A stretch of DNA of 17,996 bases from Bacillota bacterium (GTDB lineage: Bacteria > Bacillota > Clostridia > Christensenellales > UMGS416). Below the pieces are notes generated by a model. It saw only the letters and a list, made by a program, of their open reading frames with translations. It was not told the origin of the DNA and ran no database searches. A program made the position numbers and the translations under genes. Each line of letters begins with the position of its first letter. Positions within the stretch are counted from its first letter, which is position 1. Below are positions 12,933-17,996 of the stretch, piece by piece. The stretch spans positions 1-17,996 of the forward strand of contig JAEZSC010000129.1 in NCBI GenBank assembly GCA_023422005.1, written 5' to 3'.

Positions 12933-13301
12933 ATGATTCAACTGTTGACCAGGCTCAAGGTCGCCGACAACACCGGCGCCAAGGAAATAGCCTGCATAAA
13001 GGTGCTCGGAGGCGCCCTGCGCCGCTCCGGCAACATCGGCGATGTGATCATCGCCTCGGTCAAGACCGCGACCCCCGGCGGTGTTGTCAAGAAGGGCGAC
13101 GTCGTGCGCGCTGTTATCGTGCGCTCCCGCTCGGGCAAACGCCGTCCCGATGGCAGCTACATCCGTTTTGACGACAACGCTGCCGTCATCATCGACACGC
13201 AGAAGCAGCCCCGCGGCACCCGCATCTTCGGGCCCGTGGCTCGTGAGCTCAGAGAGAAGGATTATATGCGTATCATCTCCCTGGCTCCCGAAGTGCTCTA
13301 A
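12933..13301 (+). CDS. rplN: 50S ribosomal protein L14
   Basis: The 122-aa L14 has the invariant length and sequence style (MIQLLTRLKVADNTGAKEIACIKVLGG, then FDDNAAVIID and RGTRIFGPVARELR). It forms bridge B8 and is the docking site of the silencing factor RsfS. TAGGAGG at 12917-12923 precedes ATG 12933. It opens the spc part of the operon with no visible promoter in the 27-nt gap before it. Confidence 0.98.
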   Translation: MIQLLTRLKVADNTGAKEIACIKVLGGALRRSGNIGDVIIASVKTATPGGVVKKGDVVRAVIVRSRSGKRRPDGSYIRFDDNAAVIIDTQKQPRGTRIFGPVARELREKDYMRIISLAPEVL

Positions 13302-13312
13302 GGAGGCCGCAC

Positions 13313-13627
13313 ATGAAAATGCACGTCAAGAAAAACGACACCGTCGTCGTGATCTCCGGCAAGGACGCCGGCAAGAAGGGCAAGGTCGTGGTGAGCCTCC
13401 CCGCCGAAGGCAAGGTCATCGTCGAGGGCGTCAACCTGATCACCCGCCATGTGAAGCCCCGCAACGCTCAGAAGCAGGGCGGCATCGTCAAGCAGGAAGG
13501 CACGATAAACAGCTCCAAGGTTATGCTTTTCTGCGAAAAGTGCGATAGACCCGTCCGGGCAGGCCACAAGATCCTTCCCGACGGCACCAAGGTCCGCGTC
13601 TGCGCCAAGTGCGGCGAGACGCTGTGA
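13313..13627 (+). CDS. rplX: 50S ribosomal protein L24, four-cysteine form
   Basis: The 104-aa L24 has an N-terminal KOW motif (DTVVVISGKDAGKKGKVVV) and the VEGVNLITRHVKP segment. L24 is an assembly initiator near the tunnel exit. The C-terminal part carries CEKC and CAKC pairs (about residues 74-77 and 98-101), the C+ variant able to bind zinc, unlike the cysteine-free B. subtilis protein. AAGGAGG lies just after the rplN stop. Confidence 0.97.
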   Translation: MKMHVKKNDTVVVISGKDAGKKGKVVVSLPAEGKVIVEGVNLITRHVKPRNAQKQGGIVKQEGTINSSKVMLFCEKCDRPVRAGHKILPDGTKVRVCAKCGETL

Positions 13628-13653
13628 TCAAGCCAGAAGAGGAGGATCAGAGC

Positions 13654-14199
13654 ATGTCCAGACTGAAGGACAAATATCAAAAAGAAGTGGTCCCCGCGCT
13701 GCAGAAGCGCTTCGGCTACAAGAACATCATGGAAGTGCCCCATCTGGAGAAGATCGTGCTGAACATGGGTCTGGGCGAAGCCAAGGACAACGCCCGCGCC
13801 ATGGACGCAGCCGTGGCCGAACTGGCCCTGATCAGCGGCCAGAAGCCCATGGTCACCAAGGCCCGCAAGTCCGTGGCCAACTTCAAGGTGCGCGCCGGCA
13901 TGAACGTGGGCGCCAAGGTCACGCTGCGCGGCGAGCGCATGTGGCAGTATGCCGACAAGTTCATCAGCATCGCGCTGCCCCGCGTGCGCGACTTCCGCGG
14001 TGTTTCCAACACCAGCTTTGACGGGCGCGGCAACTACGCCATGGGCGTCAAGGAACAGCTCATTTACCCGGAGATCTCCTACGACAAGGTAGAAAAGATC
14101 CGTGGTATGGATATTATCTTCGTCACGTCCGCCAAGACCGACGAGGAAGCCCACGCGTTGCTGGAGCTGCTGGGCATGCCGTTCCAGCGCCAGCAGTAA
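13654..14199 (+). CDS. rplE: 50S ribosomal protein L5
   Basis: The 181-aa L5 starts MSRLKDKYQKEVVPALQKRFGYKN and has the family blocks KIVLNMGLGEA and KARKSVANFKVRAGMNVGAKVTLRG. L5 binds 5S rRNA with L18 and contacts the P-site tRNA elbow. The frame is open back to 13609 inside rplX, but AGAGGAGG at 13638-13645 selects ATG 13654, which gives the normal length. Confidence 0.98.
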   Translation: MSRLKDKYQKEVVPALQKRFGYKNIMEVPHLEKIVLNMGLGEAKDNARAMDAAVAELALISGQKPMVTKARKSVANFKVRAGMNVGAKVTLRGERMWQYADKFISIALPRVRDFRGVSNTSFDGRGNYAMGVKEQLIYPEISYDKVEKIRGMDIIFVTSAKTDEEAHALLELLGMPFQRQQ

Positions 14200-14219
14200 G
14201 CGAGGAGGAAATCGCAATC

Positions 14220-14405
14220 ATGGCCAAAAAGAGCATGATCATCAAGCAACAGAGGGAACCCAAGTTCTCCACCCGCGCCTACACGCGTTGCCGCCTGTGC
14301 GGCCGTCCCCACGCGGTTCTGCGCAAATATGGCATCTGCCGTATCTGCTTCCGCGTGCTGGCCTACAAAGGGCAGATTCCGGGCGTGCGCAAGGCGAGCT
14401 GGTAA
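14220..14405 (+). CDS. rpsZ: 30S ribosomal protein S14, zinc-binding type Z
   Basis: The 61-aa protein is the short S14 with two CxxC pairs: C24-x2-C27 and C40-x2-C43. It ends PGVRKASW, as usual for this form. It sits in the 30S head beside S3 and S10. The Zn form in the operon is typical of Bacillota; the long cysteine-free paralogue, if any, lies elsewhere. GAGGAGG at 14202-14208 is 11 nt upstream of the ATG. Confidence 0.98.
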   Translation: MAKKSMIIKQQREPKFSTRAYTRCRLCGRPHAVLRKYGICRICFRVLAYKGQIPGVRKASW

Positions 14406-14425
14406 AGTGGTAGGGAGGTAGCAAA

Positions 14426-14827
14426 ATGTACGTCACAGATCCCATTGCAGATATGCTGACCCGTATCCGCAACGCGCTGGTCACAAAGACCCGCGAGGTC
14501 GTCGTTCCGGCCTCCGCCATGAAGAAGTCGATCGCCAAGATCCTTCTGGAAGAAGGCTATATCAGCAACTACAAGTTCGAGGAGACCGAGGATCATCAGG
14601 GCAAGATCACACTGATCCTCAAGTACGGCCCCGGCGGCCAGCGCGTCATCCAGGGCCTCAAGCGCATCAGCAAGCCCGGCCTGCGCGTGTACGCCAAGCA
14701 CGACGAGCTGCCCAAGGTTCTCGGTGGCCTGGGTATCGTCATCGTATCCACCTCCAAGGGCATCATGACCGACCGCGATGCGCGCAAACAGTCCGTAGGC
14801 GGCGAAGTGCTTGCCTACGTCTGGTAA
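14426..14827 (+). CDS. rpsH: 30S ribosomal protein S8
   Basis: The 133-aa S8 starts MYVTDPIADMLTRIRNAL and ends with the characteristic STSKGIMTDRDARKQSVGGEVLAYVW. S8 binds the central domain of 16S rRNA and in E. coli represses the spc genes at the L5 site. GGGAGG at 14413-14418 precedes the ATG. Length and sequence are normal. Confidence 0.98.
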   Translation: MYVTDPIADMLTRIRNALVTKTREVVVPASAMKKSIAKILLEEGYISNYKFEETEDHQGKITLILKYGPGGQRVIQGLKRISKPGLRVYAKHDELPKVLGGLGIVIVSTSKGIMTDRDARKQSVGGEVLAYVW

Positions 14828-14848
14828 GCGGAAAGGACGGTTGAAGAG

Positions 14849-15391
14849 ATGTCAAGAATCGGTAAGCAACCCATCGCCATACCCGCCGGTGTCACCGTGA
14901 CCATCGGCGCCGACAATGTCGTCACAATCAAGGGCCCCAAGGGCAGCTTGAGCCAGCAGGTCAGCCCCGCCATCACCGTGAAGGTGGACGGCGCGGTGAT
15001 GAACGTGACCCGTTCTACCGACGACAAGGAAGACCGCGCCATGCACGGGCTGTATCGCAGCCTGCTCAACAACATGGTCACCGGCGTGACCACCGGTTTC
15101 ACCAAGGAACTGGAGATCGTCGGCACCGGCTATCGCGCCCAGATGTCCGGCAGCAAGCTGGTCATCAACGTGGGTTACTCCCACCCGGTGGAGATGACTC
15201 CTCCGCAGGGAGCCACCTATGAAGTACCCGCCCCCAACCGCATCGTGGTCAAGGGCTACGACAAGCAGCAGGTTGGCGCTTTGGCCGCCACGATCCGCTC
15301 CGTGCGCTCCCCCGAGCCCTACATGGGCAAGGGCATTCGCTATGCCGGCGAGGTCGTGAAGATCAAAGAGGGCAAGGCTGCGGGCAAGTAA
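14849..15391 (+). CDS. rplF: 50S ribosomal protein L6
   Basis: The 180-aa L6 starts MSRIGKQPIAIPAGVTV and carries the second-domain signature near the C-terminus (SPEPYMGKGIRYAGEVVKIKEGKAAGK; usual form PEPYKGKGIRY). L6 lies next to the sarcin-ricin loop and helps the factor-binding site. The ribosome binding site is weaker than those of its neighbours (GAAAGGA around 14831-14837, 11 nt from ATG 14849), so coupling to rpsH 21 nt upstream may contribute. Confidence 0.98.
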   Translation: MSRIGKQPIAIPAGVTVTIGADNVVTIKGPKGSLSQQVSPAITVKVDGAVMNVTRSTDDKEDRAMHGLYRSLLNNMVTGVTTGFTKELEIVGTGYRAQMSGSKLVINVGYSHPVEMTPPQGATYEVPAPNRIVVKGYDKQQVGALAATIRSVRSPEPYMGKGIRYAGEVVKIKEGKAAGK

Positions 15392-15409
15392 GGAAAGGGG
15401 TAAAGCAGC

Positions 15410-15778
15410 ATGTACAGCAAGTCCGACAAGAATGCAGACAGGCAAAAGCGTCATCTTCGGCTGCGCAACAAGGTCAAGGGCAGCCCGGAGCGTCCCCGCC
15501 TGAACGTCTACCGCAGCCTGAACCACATCTATGCCCAGGTCATCGACGACGTTGCCGGCAACACGCTGGCCAGCGCCTCCTCTCTGGAGAAGGACGTAAA
15601 GGCTCAGGCAGCCGGGCTGTCCAAGAAGGAAGCCGCCAAGCTCATCGGCAAGCTGGTCGCCCAGCGCGCCATCGAAAAGGGCGTTAAGACGGTGGTTTTC
15701 GATCGTGGCGGCTACATCTACACCGGTCGCGTGGCCACGCTCGCCGAGGGCGCCCGTGAAGCCGGCCTTGAGTTCTAA
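15410..15778 (+). CDS. rplR: 50S ribosomal protein L18
   Basis: The 122-aa L18 has the basic N-terminus and the RLNVYRSLNHIYAQVIDD and VVFDRGGYIYTGRVATLAEGAREAGLEF segments typical of this 5S rRNA-binding protein. It is 18 nt after rplF and 14 nt before rpsE, with a G-rich ribosome binding site (AAAGGGGT) before ATG 15410. Confidence 0.97.
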   Translation: MYSKSDKNADRQKRHLRLRNKVKGSPERPRLNVYRSLNHIYAQVIDDVAGNTLASASSLEKDVKAQAAGLSKKEAAKLIGKLVAQRAIEKGVKTVVFDRGGYIYTGRVATLAEGAREAGLEF

Positions 15779-15792
15779 AGGGAGGAAGACAG

Positions 15793-16299
15793 ATGGATCG
15801 CAGGGATAGAGAAAGCTCCGTCTCGGAGTTTCAGGAGAGGCTGGTCGCGGTCAACCGCGTGGCCAAGGTCGTAAAGGGCGGCCGTAACTTCCGCTTCACG
15901 GCGCTCATGGTTGTGGGTGACGGCAAGGGCCGCATCGGCATCGGCCAGGGCAAGGCTGCGGAAATTCCGGAAGCCATCCGCAAGGGCGTGGAAGACGCCA
16001 AGAAGAACATGAAGACCGTGTCGCTCAACGGCACGACCATTCCCCACGAAGTGCAGGGCAAGTTCGGCAAGGGCATGGTGCTCATGTTCCCCGCCGAGGA
16101 AGGCACCGGCGTAATCGCCGGCGGCACCGTGCGCGCCGTGTTGGAAATGGCCGGCATTAAGAACATCCGCACCAAGTCCTATGGCTCCAACAACCCCATC
16201 AACGCCGTCAAGGCTGCGCTGGAAGGGTTGACCCGCCTGCGGACTGCTGAGGATGTGGCCAGGCTTCGCGGCAAGACCGTCGAAGAGATCCTGGGTTAA
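15793..16299 (+). CDS. rpsE: 30S ribosomal protein S5
   Basis: The 168-aa S5 shows the N-terminal dsRBD-like domain with VAVNRVAKVVKGGRNFRFTALMVVGDGKGRIGIG (residues about 17-50) and the C-terminal GTGVIAGGTVRAVLEMAGIKNI stretch. It lies at the mRNA entry and in the spectinomycin region. The loop VVKGGRNFRF is intact, with no sign of a spectinomycin-resistance deletion. GGGAGG at 15780-15785 precedes ATG 15793. Confidence 0.98.
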   Translation: MDRRDRESSVSEFQERLVAVNRVAKVVKGGRNFRFTALMVVGDGKGRIGIGQGKAAEIPEAIRKGVEDAKKNMKTVSLNGTTIPHEVQGKFGKGMVLMFPAEEGTGVIAGGTVRAVLEMAGIKNIRTKSYGSNNPINAVKAALEGLTRLRTAEDVARLRGKTVEEILG

Positions 16300-16311
16300 G
16301 GAGGAACGAAC

Positions 16312-16500
16312 ATGTCCGAGCAGAAACAGCTCAAGGTCACGCTCGTCAAGAGCACCATCGCCAGCAAGCCGGCGATCCGCGCGACCGTGCAGGCGCTGGG
16401 CCTCAAGAAGCTCAACAGCTTCGCCATCCTGCCTGACAACGAGGCCGTACGCGGGATGATCTTCACGGTCAAGCACCTCGTCGCGGTGGACGAGATTTAA
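16312..16500 (+). CDS. rpmD: 50S ribosomal protein L30
   Basis: The 62-aa L30 has the LKVTLVKSTIASKPAIRATVQALGLKKLNSF core that defines the family. Its position between rpsE and rplO is canonical. TAAGGAGGA overlapping the rpsE stop is the ribosome binding site. Length is normal (about 60 aa). Confidence 0.97.
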   Translation: MSEQKQLKVTLVKSTIASKPAIRATVQALGLKKLNSFAILPDNEAVRGMIFTVKHLVAVDEI

Positions 16501-16517
16501 GGTGCGGGAGGTTTAGT

Positions 16518-16958
16518 ATGAAACTGCATGAAATCATGCCGGCCGATGGCCATAGAAAAGAAGGCAAGCGCAAGGGTCGCGGCACGGGTTCCGGCCTGGG
16601 CAAGACCGGCGGTCGCGGCCATAAGGGCCAGTGGGCCCGCAGCGGCGGCGGCGTTCGCCCCGGTTTTGAAGGCGGCCAGCTGCCCCTGTTCCGCCGCCTG
16701 CCCAAGCGCGGCTTCACCAATGCTTTTGCTGTAAAATACGCCGAAGTCAACGTGGAGGAGCTGGAGCTCTTCGACGACGGCACCGTCGTAACCCCTGAAG
16801 TGCTCAAAGCGGTCGGCATCGTCCGCAAGGAGCTGGACGGCGTGAAGATCTTGGGGAGAGGAGAACTCACCAAGCGCCTGGAAGTAAAGGCCGCCAAGTT
16901 CTCAAAAACTGCCGAGGAGAAAATTAAGGCCGCGCAAGGCACCATCGAGGTGATCTGA
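16518..16958 (+). CDS. rplO: 50S ribosomal protein L15
   Basis: The 146-aa L15 starts MKLHEIMPADGHRKEGKRKGRG and has the long Gly/Arg-rich N-terminal extension (GTGSGLGKTGGRGHKGQ...RSGGGVRPGFEGGQLPLFRRLPKRGF) that threads through 23S rRNA. It is a late-assembly 50S protein. GGGAGG at 16506-16511 precedes the ATG. Its stop is 1 nt from the secY ATG, so the two are translationally coupled. Confidence 0.98.
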   Translation: MKLHEIMPADGHRKEGKRKGRGTGSGLGKTGGRGHKGQWARSGGGVRPGFEGGQLPLFRRLPKRGFTNAFAVKYAEVNVEELELFDDGTVVTPEVLKAVGIVRKELDGVKILGRGELTKRLEVKAAKFSKTAEEKIKAAQGTIEVI

Positions 16959-16959
16959 G

Positions 16960-17996
16960 ATGCTAGAGATTCTGCGCAACGCCTGGAAGGTCAAGGAAGT
17001 ACGGACTCGCATTCTGTACACCTTGCTGATGTTGCTGATCTTCCGCATCGGCAGCTTCGTTCCCACACCGTTCGTTGATTCGTCCGTGCTGCAACAGGCC
17101 GTGTCGAACAACAGCATGTTCGGTCTGCTGAACATGTTCAACGGCGGTTCTTTCGGGTTCTTCACGGTTCTTGCCACCGGCATCACGCCTTACATCACAG
17201 CGTCCATCGTCATCCAACTGCTGACGGTGGCCATTCCCTATTTCGAGAAGCTGATGAAGGAAGGCGGCGAGGAAGGCCGCAAGAAGATGGCGCAGTACAC
17301 CCGCTACAGCTCCATCGCGCTGTCGCTGATCCAGACCGGCGGCGTGCTCATCGGCTATGGCCCCGCCCTGATGATCGATCACTCCTGGTATGCTTACCTG
17401 ACGGTGCTCATCGTGCAGGCGGCCGGCGCAGCCTTTGCCATGTGGCTGGGTGAGCGTATCACCGAGCGCGGTGTAGGCAACGGCATCTCGCTGTTGATCT
17501 TCATCAACATCGTGTCCAACATGCCCGGTTATATCCGCCAGATTTCTTTCACCAACCAGCAGCTCAACCTGGTGACGCTGGTCGGCTTCCTGGTCATGAC
17601 GCTGGCCATCATCGCCGCCGTCGTGTACATCGATCTGGGCCAGCGTAAGATTCCGGTGCAATATGCCAAGCGCATGGTGGGCCGCAAGGTCTATGGCGGG
17701 CAGAGCACCCACATTCCGCTCAAGCTCAACAACTCCGGCGTGCTGCCGCTGATTTTCGCGATGACGCTGGTCAGCTTCCCCGGTATGATTCTGCAGAGTT
17801 TTACTCAGCTCCAGACGGGTTTCGGCGATTTTGCCCGGGGTTATATGAACATCATGGACAGCCGCGCGCCGCTGTATCTGGTGATCCAGGCGCTGCTGAT
17901 CATCTTCTTTACGTACTTCTATTCGCAGATATCCTTCAACCCGATCGATATCTCCAAGAACATCCAGCAGTACGGCGGGTTCATCCCCGGCATCCG
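16960..17996 (+). CDS. secY: protein translocase subunit SecY, N-terminal 345 codons
   Basis: The frame ATG 16960 (MLEILRNAWKVKEVRTRILYTLLML) stays open to the window end, giving 345 codons of a protein usually about 430 aa. Recognisable segments in order are helix 1 with FRIGSFVPTP, the plug/TM2 region ATGITPYITASIVIQLL, EKLMKEGGEEGRKKMAQYTRY, ERITERGVGNGISLLIF and the cytosolic loop QRKIPVQYAKRMVGRKVYGGQSTHIPLKLN, which binds SecA or the ribosome. SecY forms the membrane channel of the Sec translocon with SecE and SecG. GAGGTG at 16947-16952, inside rplO, is the ribosome binding site. The C-terminal three helices are beyond the window. Confidence 0.97.
   Translation, partial: MLEILRNAWKVKEVRTRILYTLLMLLIFRIGSFVPTPFVDSSVLQQAVSNNSMFGLLNMFNGGSFGFFTVLATGITPYITASIVIQLLTVAIPYFEKLMKEGGEEGRKKMAQYTRYSSIALSLIQTGGVLIGYGPALMIDHSWYAYLTVLIVQAAGAAFAMWLGERITERGVGNGISLLIFINIVSNMPGYIRQISFTNQQLNLVTLVGFLVMTLAIIAAVVYIDLGQRKIPVQYAKRMVGRKVYGGQSTHIPLKLNNSGVLPLIFAMTLVSFPGMILQSFTQLQTGFGDFARGYMNIMDSRAPLYLVIQALLIIFFTYFYSQISFNPIDISKNIQQYGGFIPGI

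Overview
The window is a ribosomal-protein superoperon segment, almost all on the + strand, from a GC-rich member of the Bacillota. A high-GC Clostridia-type gut anaerobe is my best guess. The evidence is the Firmicutes str/S10/spc gene order, strong AGGAGG-type ribosome binding sites, the short zinc-ribbon S14, the four-cysteine form of L24, a consensus cre (CcpA) site, and EF-G and methyltransferase sequences of clostridial style. I cannot name the genus.

Layout. Positions 1-3263 are the str operon: the last codons of rpsL, then rpsG, then an unusually long 566-nt structured spacer, then fusA. A strong intrinsic terminator (about 3282-3312) ends this unit. The tuf gene that usually follows fusA is absent. 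Positions 3391-7473 hold a four-gene island. On the + strand are an unrecognised, AT-richer 409-aa protein, an SDR oxidoreductase and a class I SAM methyltransferase. Convergent on the - strand is an MFS transporter of the LacY/HcaT-like type. Positions 7474-7840 are a regulatory region. It carries the MFS promoter with a perfect cre operator over its -10, the likely S10 promoter, and a folded 5' leader with two mutually exclusive pairings ending at the rpsJ ribosome binding site. Positions 7841-17996 are the canonical S10-spc operon: rpsJ, rplC, rplD, rplW, rplB, rpsS, rplV, rpsC, rplP, rpmC, rpsQ, rplN, rplX, rplE, rpsZ, rpsH, rplF, rplR, rpsE, rpmD, rplO and the first 345 codons of secY, with no gap above about 30 nt.

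How the genes work together. The ribosomal proteins build the 30S head and the PTC/tunnel-exit side of the 50S. EF-G drives translocation. SecY is the membrane channel that receives nascent chains at the L23/L29/L24 exit. The island genes have no evident link to translation; the cre site ties the transporter to carbon catabolite control.

Most unusual signals: (1) a tandem array of three roughly 71-75-nt units between rpsG and fusA, each folding into a two-tier hairpin plus a second hairpin, with compensatory base changes between units; (2) the alternative-pairing S10 leader with a TTG start codon for rpsJ; (3) the insertion of non-translation genes where tuf normally lies. Positions 27-147 hold only a small hairpin, a palindrome and the rpsG ribosome binding site.
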